Shown in pieces: positions 8,208 to 15,781 of a stretch of DNA of 45,939 nucleotides (its first letter is position 1; each line of letters opens with the position of its first letter). The DNA comes from Streptomyces sp. WAC 04229 (lineage in GTDB: Bacteria; Actinomycetota; Actinomycetes; Streptomycetales; Streptomycetaceae), in assembly GCF_003947455.1 (NCBI RefSeq), contig NZ_QHJH01000043.1, positions 1-45,939 of the forward strand, written 5' to 3'. The notes below the pieces were generated by a model. It made no database searches. It was not told where the DNA came from and saw nothing but the letters and a program-made list of their open reading frames with translations. The position numbers and the translations under genes were made by a program.

Positions 8208-9170
8208 TCACACGGCGTTGGTGGCGCGCAGCAGTTGCCAGACGGCGCCGGGGCGGGGCCTGCCGCGGAAGGCGATGTACTCCGGGAGGACCGCGTGCGG
8301 AGCCCATTTCTGCTTGTACTCGAGCTGGGAGGCGGCGGGGTAGACGGCGCCGCCGTGCTCTGCCAGGAGGCGGGCGAAGCGGGTGAACAGAGGGCTGGCG
8401 CCAGGGAGTTCGTGCTCCGGGTCGAGCCCCGTGAAGGGGGTGAACCCGAAGTGCAGCCAGCCCGCGCCCTCGGCGGTCAGCTGTTCCATCACGGTCGCGT
8501 TGAGCGCCTCCATCACGCCGGGCGGTGCGCCGGGGCTGCGTCGGCTGAGGTCGTGGAGCATGCCGGGGCGGCTGCCGTAGACCGGCGAGTAGTTGATGTA
8601 CCCGACCGCCTCGCCGTCGATGCGGCCGACGAAGAGGCGGCGGTGGCGCTGGAGGCCCCCGGTCCGCTGGCCGACCAGGAAGCGCAGCTCCTTGACGTGC
8701 CGGCCCTTCTCCCGCAGCCAGCACTGGTCGATCCGGTCCAGCTCGGCGCAGTCGTCGCCGTCCCGGACCTCGACGACCTCCAGGCCGGCCCGCCGGGCGC
8801 GGGAGATCTTGTTCCGCAGCCGGACGAACCGGGAGCCGCGCAGCGTGAAGCGGCCGAGGTCGACGGCGTAGGAGGCGCCGATCTGGTTGACGGTGAAGCC
8901 GTGCGCCGCGTACAGCTCGGCGTCCGCGCGTTGCAGTTGTACGGCGACCAGGCGGCGTCCGGTGTGGGCGGCGAAGGCGTCCAGGAGCCGCGCGCGGTGT
9001 TCGGGCGCCGTGAAGGGGCCGCCGAATTGCAGGGCGTAGCGGCCGCAGGTCCGATAGGCGCAGGCTCCCTCGAACCGGTCGTCGTGGAAGTACGAGTTTC
9101 CGCTGTTGAGGGCGAGAAAGGAACTGGGGTTGTCGCTGTGGGCGGTGAGGGTGTCAAGCACGGACGGCAT
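8208..9170 (-). CDS. DUF2156/GNAT-fold acyltransferase-like protein
   Basis: A 320-residue protein resembling the C-terminal synthase domain of phosphatidylglycerol lysyltransferases (DUF2156), a tandem GNAT fold that in MprF transfers an aminoacyl group to a lipid. Recognisable parts are an N-terminal half with G-N-S-Y-F near residues 24-28 and R-N-K-I-S-R-A-R-R near 119-127, and a C-terminal half with W-L-H-F-G-F-T-P-F near 238-246. There is no membrane domain. Downstream genes make an acyl/amine module, so it could transfer an acyl or aminoacyl group to an amine or lipid headgroup; this is inference. Its start overlaps the upstream membrane protein gene by 17 bases. Confidence 0.7.
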   Translation of the reverse strand: MPSVLDTLTAHSDNPSSFLALNSGNSYFHDDRFEGACAYRTCGRYALQFGGPFTAPEHRARLLDAFAAHTGRRLVAVQLQRADAELYAAHGFTVNQIGASYAVDLGRFTLRGSRFVRLRNKISRARRAGLEVVEVRDGDDCAELDRIDQCWLREKGRHVKELRFLVGQRTGGLQRHRRLFVGRIDGEAVGYINYSPVYGSRPGMLHDLSRRSPGAPPGVMEALNATVMEQLTAEGAGWLHFGFTPFTGLDPEHELPGASPLFTRFARLLAEHGGAVYPAASQLEYKQKWAPHAVLPEYIAFRGRPRPGAVWQLLRATNAV

Positions 9171-9669
9171 CGGTGTCCTCCGTGTCGTTCGTGGAAGTGC
9201 GCGCCGTACCGAATTCGCCGGAATCCACCGACGACCGGTACCGCTGCTCGAACATCAGGAATGCCGGGGTGGTTTCCGGTTCGAAGGCGACCCCGAAGGG
9301 TTTGAGGGAGTTACCGAACAGCGCCCGGTCGCCCATGAGATGGATCGGGAGGGCGAGCAGCGCCCATTCCGGCCGGACGAAAAGCGCCCATGCCCCGGCC
9401 ACGAAACCTGCCGTGACCAGGCTGTGCATCAGGTTGTAGGCAACGTAGCAGCCCCGCGGAACGCGTCGGTCCGGGCTGCGCCGGAAGGCGATCGCGCCGG
9501 GAAGATATCCGATGACGTCGATCACCGCGAACAGCAGGATGAAGACGGCCCAGCGGATTTCCGTATGGTGCTGGAATGCGAGCACGAGCGAAACGGTGAG
9601 AAAGCCCAGCCATTCGAGTCGGGAGAGGGCGAAGGTGACCTTGGTCTCGAAACGGTTCTTGGCGTCCAC
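9154..9669 (-). CDS. Small polytopic membrane protein, first gene of the operon
   Basis: A 171-residue membrane protein with about four hydrophobic segments (near residues 18-35, 38-62, 73-97 and 101-117) and a polar tail after about 125. It starts at GTG 9669 with AGGAG seven bases upstream. The segment H-L-M-G-D-R-A-L-F-G-N-S-L-K faintly recalls small DUF4260-like membrane proteins, but I cannot assign a family. It heads the 9669-to-918 operon and overlaps the DUF2156 gene, so it may anchor the pathway at the membrane or export a lipidic product. Function unknown. Confidence 0.7.
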   Translation of the reverse strand: MDAKNRFETKVTFALSRLEWLGFLTVSLVLAFQHHTEIRWAVFILLFAVIDVIGYLPGAIAFRRSPDRRVPRGCYVAYNLMHSLVTAGFVAGAWALFVRPEWALLALPIHLMGDRALFGNSLKPFGVAFEPETTPAFLMFEQRYRSSVDSGEFGTARTSTNDTEDTDAVRA

Positions 9670-9742
9670 GGGCGCTCCTGGATTGCGCGTACGATTCCGG
9701 GGCCGGCAGCGGGCCTGCCCCCTCGCTGTGGTCTGTCACTCG

Positions 9743-9776
9743 CTTTACGCACCGGCGCGTCCAACCCCTCGTAAAG
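9743..9776. promoter_or_regulatory. Candidate MocR operator between divergent genes
   Basis: CTTTACG (9743-9749) and CGTAAAG (9770-9776) form a perfect 7-base inverted repeat with a 20-base spacer. It lies in the 149-base gap between the membrane-protein gene (start 9669, minus) and the MocR gene (start 9819, plus). The arms are unusually AT-rich for this genome, and the spacing of about 27 bases puts both arms on similar helix faces. MocR/PdxR regulators typically bind paired sites in such divergent gaps. Experimental binding is not shown. Confidence 0.5.
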
Positions 9777-9818
9777 TGGAGGCGATTGGAGAGAACTGAT
9801 GCGCGGGGGACTGATCGC

Positions 9819-11219
9819 ATGACGTCGGCCTGGGAGCTGCTGCTGCCCGCCGCCTCGGCACCGGCACGCGCGCGTGGCCGCGCCCTCCAGGCCGCGTTGC
9901 GGGACGCGGTCCGCTCGGGCCGGCTCGCCCCGGGCACCCGGCTGCCGTCGAGCCGGGACCTCGCGGCCGACCTCGGGGTGTCGCGGAAGCTGGTGACGGA
10001 CGCGTACGAGCAGCTGACGGCCGAGGGCTATCTGCGCAGCGGGCGGGGTGCGGGGACCTGGGTGGGCGACGCGGTGCGGGCGGCCCGCCCGCGCGCGCGT
10101 GACCTCGCCCCGCGCTCCCCCGGTCACCGCGCGGACTTCGTGGCGGGGACGCCCGACCTGTCGCTCTTCCCGCGTTCGGCGTGGGCCGCCGCGCAGCGCG
10201 GGGTGCTGTCGGAGCTGCCGCACGAGGCTCTGGGCTATCCCGATCCGCGCGGCCTGCCCCGGCTGCGCGCCGCGCTGGCCGAGCTGCTGGCGCGGCGCCG
10301 GGGCGTGGTGGCGGACCCGGAGCGGATCGTGGTCGTGTCCGGGGTGGCGCAGGCGACGGCACTGCTCGCGGGCGTGCTGCACGCGCGCGGGACCCGCGCC
10401 GCCGGTGTCGAGGATCCCGGCAGCCCGCAGCACCGCGACCTGTACGCGTCGGCGGGCGTCGCCACCGTGCCGCTGCCGCTGGACGCGGAGGGGCTGGCCG
10501 TCGGCGCGCTGCGCGGCTCGGGCGTACGGGTCGTGGTGACGACGCCGGCCCACCAGTTCCCCACCGGGATCGCCTACTCGGCGCGGCGGCGCGCCGAACT
10601 CCTCGACTGGGCGAGGTCCGTGGACGGTCTCGTCCTGGAGGACGACTACGACGGCGACTTCCGCTACGACCGCGCCCCGGTGGGCGCGCTCCAGGGTCTC
10701 GATCCGGAACGCGTGGCCTATACCGGATCGGTCAGCAAGTCCCTCGCCCCGGGTCTGCGGCTGGGGTGGCTGCTGGTGCCCGGGTGGCTGGCGGACGAGG
10801 TGGTGGCGCGCAAGCGCACCACCGACCTGGGACACCCGGCGCTGGACCAGGCGGTCTTCGCCCGGTTCGTCGAGCGCGGCGACTACGACCGCCAGCTGCG
10901 CGTCTGCCAGCGCGCCTACCGCGAACGGCGCGACGCGCTGACGGCGGCGCTGGCGGAGCACTTCCCCGGCGCGGAGGTCACCGGCATCGCCGCCGGTCTG
11001 CACGCGATCGCCACGCTCCCCGAACGGTACGGGCCCACCGAGCGCTTCCTCGCCCGGGTGACGGAGGCGGGAGTGGCGGTGCGCTCCCTGGCGGAGTACG
11101 GGCACGGCGTGGACAGTGGGGCGGCGGGGCGGAAGGAGGTGCGGCTGGTGCTGGGATACGCGCATCTGACGCCGGGGCGGATCCGGGCGGGGGTGCGGGC
11201 GATGGCGACGGCCGCCTGA
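9819..11219 (+). CDS. MocR/PdxR-type GntR regulator with aminotransferase-like domain
   Basis: A 466-residue MocR-family transcription factor. The N-terminal winged helix (about residues 20-80; L-P-S-S-R-D-L-A-A-D-L-G-V-S-R) is GntR type. The C-terminal part is a fold-type I aminotransferase domain with E-D-D-Y-D-G-D-F (near 275-282) and PLP-lysine K307 in S-V-S-K-S-L. Such proteins sense PLP or its adducts with amines or amino acids. I prefer ATG 9819 (GGGGGA upstream) over TTG 9786. It is divergent from the amine-type biosynthetic operon and probably controls it, which fits a pathway using a PLP aminotransferase; the effector is unknown. Confidence 0.9.
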   Translation: MTSAWELLLPAASAPARARGRALQAALRDAVRSGRLAPGTRLPSSRDLAADLGVSRKLVTDAYEQLTAEGYLRSGRGAGTWVGDAVRAARPRARDLAPRSPGHRADFVAGTPDLSLFPRSAWAAAQRGVLSELPHEALGYPDPRGLPRLRAALAELLARRRGVVADPERIVVVSGVAQATALLAGVLHARGTRAAGVEDPGSPQHRDLYASAGVATVPLPLDAEGLAVGALRGSGVRVVVTTPAHQFPTGIAYSARRRAELLDWARSVDGLVLEDDYDGDFRYDRAPVGALQGLDPERVAYTGSVSKSLAPGLRLGWLLVPGWLADEVVARKRTTDLGHPALDQAVFARFVERGDYDRQLRVCQRAYRERRDALTAALAEHFPGAEVTGIAAGLHAIATLPERYGPTERFLARVTEAGVAVRSLAEYGHGVDSGAAGRKEVRLVLGYAHLTPGRIRAGVRAMATAA

Positions 11220-11239
11220 CCGGCCGCGTCGCCGGCCGG
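11220..11239 (+). terminator. Possible hairpin after the MocR gene
   Basis: CCGGCCG (11220-11226) and CGGCCGG (11233-11239) can form a 7-base stem with a 6-base loop immediately after the MocR stop. There is no T-run, as is usual for actinobacterial terminators, so support is weak. Confidence 0.35.
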
Positions 11240-11250
11240 GGCGGCGGGTT

Positions 11251-11272
11251 GTTCACGCGGAGTTTCCGTGCG
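11251..11272 (+). promoter_or_regulatory. Candidate PHO box upstream of phoD
   Basis: GTTCACGCGGA followed directly by GTTTCCGTGCG gives two 11-base units, the first close to the PhoP direct-repeat consensus known in Streptomyces (GTTCACC-type), the second weaker. It lies about 87 bases before the PhoD start. Phosphatases of this kind are typical PhoRP targets. Only one unit matches well, so this is tentative. Confidence 0.4.
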
Positions 11273-11358
11273 CGCCGCGCCGGAGCAGTAGGCCTTGCCG
11301 TGCACACCGGCCACGGACCCGGCCGGAACCCTGCCCAGGAGCCCTTGGAGGCGCGTCC

Positions 11359-12945
11359 ATGTCACACCGTCCGTTGCCCGGCCGCCGCAGTGTGCTGCGC
11401 GGCTCGCTCGCCGCGTCGGCGGCCCTGACCCTGCCCACCTCGCTCGGGGCGGCGCCGGCGTTCGCCCGTTCCGGGCGCCCCGGGGCGGGCTGGGGTGTGC
11501 AGACGGGGGACGTGACCTCCCACTCGGGTCTGGTGTGGGTGCGGTCCGACCGCCCGGCGCGGATGATCGTCGAGACGTCCGCGACCGAGTCGTTCCGCCG
11601 CCCGCACCGGTGGCACGGTCCGCTGCTCGGCGGGGACACCGACTTCACCGGCACCACCCGGCTGCACGGCCTGCCGCCCGGCGAGCAGATCCACTACCGC
11701 GTCCTCCTCGCCGACCCCGACGACCCGCGCCGCACCGGCGAGCCGGTGACCGGCACCTTCCGCACCGCGCCGGTCCGGCGGCGCGACGGTGTGCGGTTCG
11801 TGTGGTCCGGCGACCTCGCGGGGCAGGGCTGGGGCATCAACCCGGACCTGGGCGGCTACCGCATCTACGACGCCATGGGCGCCCTGGACCCGGACTTCTT
11901 CCTCTGCAGCGGCGACACCATCTACGCCGACGGGCCCATCGCGGAGACCGCCGCCCTGCCCGACGGCCGCACCTGGCGGAACGTCACCACCGAGGAGAAG
12001 TCCAAGGTCGCCGAGACCCTCGCCGAGTTCCGCGGCAACTTCCGCTACAACCTGCTCGACGAGAACCTGCGGCGCTTCAACGCGCGGGTCCCCTCGGTCG
12101 TCCAGTGGGACGACCACGAGGTCCGCAACAACTGGTACCCGGGCCAGGTGATCGCGGACACCGACGACCGGTACACCGAGAAGAGCGTGGACGTGCTGGC
12201 CGCCCGGGCCCGGCGGGCGTTCGGCGAGTACTTCCCCGTCTCCACCCTGCGGCCCGGCGCGCGCGAGGGCCGCGTCCACCGGGTGCTGCGCCAGGGCCCG
12301 CTGCTCGACGTGTTCGTGCTGGACATGCGGACGTATCGCAACGCCAACTCCCCCGGCGGGCAGAGCGCGGACCCGCAGGGCATCCTCGGCCGCGAGCAAC
12401 TCGAGTGGCTGAAGCGGGAGCTGTCGCGGTCGCGTGCGGTGTGGAAGGTGATCGCCGCCGACATGCCGATCGGCCTGGTGGTGCCCGACGCCACCGAGGG
12501 CGCGCCGAACATCGAGGCGATCGCGCAGGGCGACCCCGGCGCGCCGCTGGGGCGGGAGCTGCAGATCGCCGAGCTGCTGCGGTTCGTCAAGCACCGGCGG
12601 ATCACCGGCACGGTGTGGCTGACGGCCGACGTGCACCACACGTCCGCCCAGCACTACCAGCCCTCCCGGGCCGCGTTCTCCGATTTCGAGCCGTTCTGGG
12701 AGTTCGTGTCCGGGCCGCTGAACTCGGGTGCTTTCCCCGCCAGTTCACTCGACGGCACCTTCGGTCCCGAGCGGGTGTTCGTGAAGGCGCCGACCGCCTC
12801 CAACGTCTCGCCGGCGGAGGGCTACCAGTTCTTCGGGGAGGTCGACATCGACGGCGACAGCGCCGAGATGACGGTGCGGCTGCGCGAGCAGGACGGCACG
12901 GTGCTGTACACGAAGGTGCTGCGGCCGGGGCGGGTGGGGCAGTAG
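11359..12945 (+). CDS. phoD: Secreted PhoD-type alkaline phosphatase
   Basis: A 528-residue phosphodiesterase/alkaline phosphatase of the PhoD family, acting outside the cell to release phosphate from organic esters. A Tat signal is visible (G-R-R-S-V-L-R-G followed by a hydrophobic stretch and A-F-A-R near residue 37). The fibronectin-like N-domain is followed by metal-site motifs: W-S-G-D-L-A-G near 149, S-G-D-T-I-Y-A-D near 187, Q-W-D-D-H-E-V-R-N-N-W near 250, L-D-M-R-T-Y, and T-A-D-V-H-H near the end. A GGAGG precedes the ATG. It is monocistronic, followed by a strong hairpin, and probably induced by phosphate starvation through the putative PHO box upstream. Confidence 0.92.
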   Translation: MSHRPLPGRRSVLRGSLAASAALTLPTSLGAAPAFARSGRPGAGWGVQTGDVTSHSGLVWVRSDRPARMIVETSATESFRRPHRWHGPLLGGDTDFTGTTRLHGLPPGEQIHYRVLLADPDDPRRTGEPVTGTFRTAPVRRRDGVRFVWSGDLAGQGWGINPDLGGYRIYDAMGALDPDFFLCSGDTIYADGPIAETAALPDGRTWRNVTTEEKSKVAETLAEFRGNFRYNLLDENLRRFNARVPSVVQWDDHEVRNNWYPGQVIADTDDRYTEKSVDVLAARARRAFGEYFPVSTLRPGAREGRVHRVLRQGPLLDVFVLDMRTYRNANSPGGQSADPQGILGREQLEWLKRELSRSRAVWKVIAADMPIGLVVPDATEGAPNIEAIAQGDPGAPLGRELQIAELLRFVKHRRITGTVWLTADVHHTSAQHYQPSRAAFSDFEPFWEFVSGPLNSGAFPASSLDGTFGPERVFVKAPTASNVSPAEGYQFFGEVDIDGDSAEMTVRLREQDGTVLYTKVLRPGRVGQ

Positions 12946-12965
12946 TCCCGTAGCCTGTGGGGTGT

Positions 12966-12998
12966 ACCGCGCACCGGCGTCATCCCCCGGTGCGCGGT
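12966..12998 (+). terminator. Strong hairpin terminator after phoD
   Basis: A perfect 12-base stem, ACCGCGCACCGG (12966-12977) and CCGGTGCGCGGT (12987-12998), with a 9-base loop lies 20 bases after the PhoD stop. There is no U-tract, as is common in Streptomyces. Confidence 0.75.
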
Positions 12999-13113
12999 CG
13001 GTGAGGGCGGCCCGGAATTCCGCCAACTCCCCCCAAATGCACCAGAAGCCTTCTTTACCCATCGGTCACAGTGCGTTCGCGATCGGGCAACACCGCTCCT
13101 TCACAGTGGGTGC

Positions 13114-14457
13114 ATGAGTCGAGACATGTCTGAAGTGACGGACGCCGTGGCGCGCGTGGCCGAGCACGGTCCGGCGGTGCCCCTGATGCTGCTGGCCTCG
13201 GTGGCCGCCCTGATCGCCACGGCGGGGTTCCACACCCGTTGGTCACGCCGCCGCGGGCAGGCGCCGCCGGCGGACGATACCGGCGCCCGGCCACCGACCG
13301 GCGGGCGGCTGGCCGGGCGTGCCGAGGACGACGGCGGGTCCGCGCGGCCGTCCGGTGCCGAGGAGAGCGCGCTGTGGCGGATGCGGACGACGGTGCGGGA
13401 CGCGCCGGGTTCGCTGGCGGTGCTGTGCGCGGCCCTGGCCGACCGGCGGATCGACATCCTGAGCCTCCAGACGCACCCGCTGGCCCAGGGCACGGTCGAC
13501 GAGTTCCTGCTCCGCGCCCCGGCCGGACTGACCGGGTCCGAACTGGCCGACGTCGTGACGGCGGCGGGCGGTGACCACACCTGGACGGAGCGGGCGGACG
13601 CGCACGACCTGGTGGACGCGCCGACGCGGGTACTGGCCCTGGCCGCCCGGACGGCCCTGGACGCCGCGGAACTTCCGCTGGCGCTGCGCCAGTTGCTGGG
13701 CCGGTGCACCATCCGGTCGCTGCCCGCGGTCGTCGGCGGCGCCGGGGACGACGTACCGCCGGAGGGCGCGCTGGAGGACACGGTGCTGCGGCTGCGGGCC
13801 CCGGAGGGCGGGGTGATCAGCGTGGAGCGGCCGTATCTGCCCTTCACCCCCGCGGAGTTCGCCCGGGCGCGGGCGCTGGTCGAGCTGGACGCGCGGCTCG
13901 GTCCGCGGGTGCCGCGCGGCCGGGACTCGCTGACGCTGCCCGAAGGGCGCGACATCACCGTCCGCCGCGCCGACACCCGGGACGTCGCGGCGGCCAAGGC
14001 GATGCACGAGCGGTGCTCGCCGCGCACCCTCGGGATGCGGTACCACGGCCCGGTCGGGGACGCCGACCGGTACATGAACCACCTGCTCAGCCCCCGCTTC
14101 GGCCGCACCCTCGCCGTGCAGACCGCCTCGGGGCGGATCGTGGGCCTCGGTCATCTGCTGTGGGACGGGGACGAGACGGAGGTCGCGCTGCTCGTCGAGG
14201 ACGCGTGGCAGCGCCGGGGCATCGGCGGCGAACTCCTCGGCCGGCTCGTGGCGATGGCGACCGAGGCGGGCTGCGCGAGCGTGTACGCGGTCACCCAGGC
14301 CTCCAACACCGGCATGGTCGCCGCGATGCGCGGCCTGGGCCTCCCCCTCGACTACCAGATCGAGGAGGGCACCCTGGTCGTCACCGCCCGTCTGGACCCG
14401 GCCCCGCGGGCCGCCACCTCGCCGGTGCCGCACGGGGAGCGGATCGGCGGGGAGTAG
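13114..14457 (+). CDS. ACT-domain/GNAT acetyltransferase fusion protein
   Basis: A 447-residue protein with three parts: an N-terminal hydrophobic helix (about residues 22-39), an ACT-like ligand-binding domain (about 87-150, beginning R-M-R-T-T-V-R-D-A-P-G-S-L) and a GNAT acetyltransferase domain (about 280-430) with the acetyl-CoA loop Q-R-R-G-I-G-G-E-L-L. ACT domains often bind amino acids, so acetylation could be controlled by an amino acid signal, as in actinobacterial lysine acetyltransferases with regulatory domains. The substrate is unknown. The first ATG is taken; ATG 13126, four codons later, is possible and neither has a strong ribosome-binding site. It is monocistronic between hairpins. 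Confidence 0.8.
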   Translation: MSRDMSEVTDAVARVAEHGPAVPLMLLASVAALIATAGFHTRWSRRRGQAPPADDTGARPPTGGRLAGRAEDDGGSARPSGAEESALWRMRTTVRDAPGSLAVLCAALADRRIDILSLQTHPLAQGTVDEFLLRAPAGLTGSELADVVTAAGGDHTWTERADAHDLVDAPTRVLALAARTALDAAELPLALRQLLGRCTIRSLPAVVGGAGDDVPPEGALEDTVLRLRAPEGGVISVERPYLPFTPAEFARARALVELDARLGPRVPRGRDSLTLPEGRDITVRRADTRDVAAAKAMHERCSPRTLGMRYHGPVGDADRYMNHLLSPRFGRTLAVQTASGRIVGLGHLLWDGDETEVALLVEDAWQRRGIGGELLGRLVAMATEAGCASVYAVTQASNTGMVAAMRGLGLPLDYQIEEGTLVVTARLDPAPRAATSPVPHGERIGGE

Positions 14458-14463
14458 GCGGGC

Positions 14464-14493
14464 GACCGGCGCCCCGGCCCCGCCCCGCCGGTC
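14464..14493. terminator. Bidirectional hairpin between convergent genes
   Basis: GACCGGCG (14464-14471) and CGCCGGTC (14486-14493) form an 8-base stem with a 14-base loop in the 37-base gap between the convergent GNAT gene and the cystathionine enzyme gene, so it could stop transcription from both sides. Confidence 0.55.
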
Positions 14494-14494
14494 T

Positions 14495-15718
14495 CTACTC
14501 GGCCCCCGACAACGCCTCCCGCAGGGGGATGGCGCCGGGCGCCCGCTCCCCCAGCGCGCTGTCCAGGTCGGCCCACAGGTCTTCGACGTCCTCCAGGCCC
14601 ACCGAGAGCCGCAGCAGCCGGTCGCCGACCCCGGCGCCCCGCCGGTCGTCGGCGTCCACGATGCGGTGGCTGATGGACGCCGGGTGCTGGATGAGCGTGT
14701 CGACGCTGCCGAGGCTCACCGCCGGGGTGATCAGGCGGACGCGGCCGATGACCTCGTGCGGGTCGCCGTGGACCTCGAAGGAGACCATCGCGCCGCCGAT
14801 GCGCGGATAGTGGACGCGGGCCACCCGCGGATCGGCGGCGAGCCGGGCGACCAGCTCCGCGGCGTTCGCGGAGGCGGCCCGCACCCGCACCGGCAGGGTG
14901 GACAGGCCCCGCAGCAGCAGATAGCCGGCCAGCGGGTGCAGCACACCGCCGGTGGCGAAGCGCACCTGCCGCAGCCGCCCGGCGAACTCCTCGTCGCAGG
15001 CGACCACGCCGGCCAGCACGTCCCCGTGCCCGCCGAGGTACTTGGTGGCGCTGTGCAGCACCAGCCGGGCCCCGTGTTCGGCGGGGCGCTGGAGCACCGG
15101 TGTGGCGAAGGTGTTGTCCACGAGCAGCGGCACGGAGCCGCAGGCGTGGGCGAGGGCCCGCAGGTCGACCTCGGCCAGCGTGGGGTTGGCCGGCGACTCG
15201 ACCAGCACCAGGCCGGTGTCGGGGCGCAGCGCGTCCGCGACGCCCGCCGGGTCGGTCCAGGTGACCTCGGACCCCAGCAGCCCGGCGGTCAGCAGGTGGT
15301 CGCTGCACCCGTACAGGGGCCGTACGGCCACGACGTGCCGCAGCCCCATCGAGCCGCGGACCAGCAGGACGGCGCTCAGCGCGGCCATGCCGCTGGCGAA
15401 GGCGACCGCGGACTCGGTCCCCTCCAGCTTGGCCAGCGCCGTCTCGAAGCGGGCGACGGTGGGGTTGCCGAGCCGCCCGTACACCGGCGGGCCGTCGGGT
15501 TCGGCGCCGGTGGTGGCGAAGGCGTCGATACGGGCGGCCTCGCCACGGCTGTCGTACGACGGGTAGGTCGTGGACAGGTCGATGGGCGGGGCGTGCAGTC
15601 CCCGGCCGGCGAGGTCGTCGCGGCCGGCGTGCACGGCCTCGGTGGCCAGTGCCCTGCTCGTGGGGGCGGTGATGCGAACGTCGTCGGGTGGCGACGTGGG
15701 CGTGCGCGCAGAGTCCAT
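14495..15718 (-). CDS. Cystathionine gamma-synthase/lyase family PLP enzyme
   Basis: A 407-residue Cys/Met-metabolism PLP enzyme (cystathionine gamma-synthase, gamma-lyase or methionine gamma-lyase type; sequence alone does not decide). It has Y-G-R-L-G-N-P-T near residue 79 (cofactor-binding Y and R), S-G-M-A-A-L-S near 112, D-N-T-F-A near 200 and Schiff-base lysine K226 in H-S-A-T-K-Y-L-G-G-H. It would process sulfur amino acids in the cytosol. The ATG at 15718 has no ribosome-binding site, and a plausible -10 (CATTCT) sits seven bases before it, suggesting a leaderless mRNA. It is divergent from an Lrp regulator that probably controls it. Confidence 0.88.
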   Translation of the reverse strand: MDSARTPTSPPDDVRITAPTSRALATEAVHAGRDDLAGRGLHAPPIDLSTTYPSYDSRGEAARIDAFATTGAEPDGPPVYGRLGNPTVARFETALAKLEGTESAVAFASGMAALSAVLLVRGSMGLRHVVAVRPLYGCSDHLLTAGLLGSEVTWTDPAGVADALRPDTGLVLVESPANPTLAEVDLRALAHACGSVPLLVDNTFATPVLQRPAEHGARLVLHSATKYLGGHGDVLAGVVACDEEFAGRLRQVRFATGGVLHPLAGYLLLRGLSTLPVRVRAASANAAELVARLAADPRVARVHYPRIGGAMVSFEVHGDPHEVIGRVRLITPAVSLGSVDTLIQHPASISHRIVDADDRRGAGVGDRLLRLSVGLEDVEDLWADLDSALGERAPGAIPLREALSGAE

Positions 15719-15781
15719 GGGCCGAAGAATGAACAAGGACCGGGTCGGCACGGCGGTCGACCGTGTTACGTTCGGCCCATG
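15716..15781. promoter_or_regulatory. Inverted repeat covering both start codons; leaderless divergent promoters
   Basis: CATGGGCCGAA (15716-15726) and TTCGGCCCATG (15771-15781) are perfect 11-base inverted repeats separated by 44 bases. Each contains the start codon of one divergent gene (cystathionine enzyme, minus; Lrp, plus). Putative -10 boxes lie at 15767-15772 (TACGTT, plus) and 15726-15731 (CATTCT, minus), six to seven bases from each ATG, consistent with leaderless transcripts. The symmetry would let an Lrp oligomer repress both genes at their start points. Confidence 0.55.
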
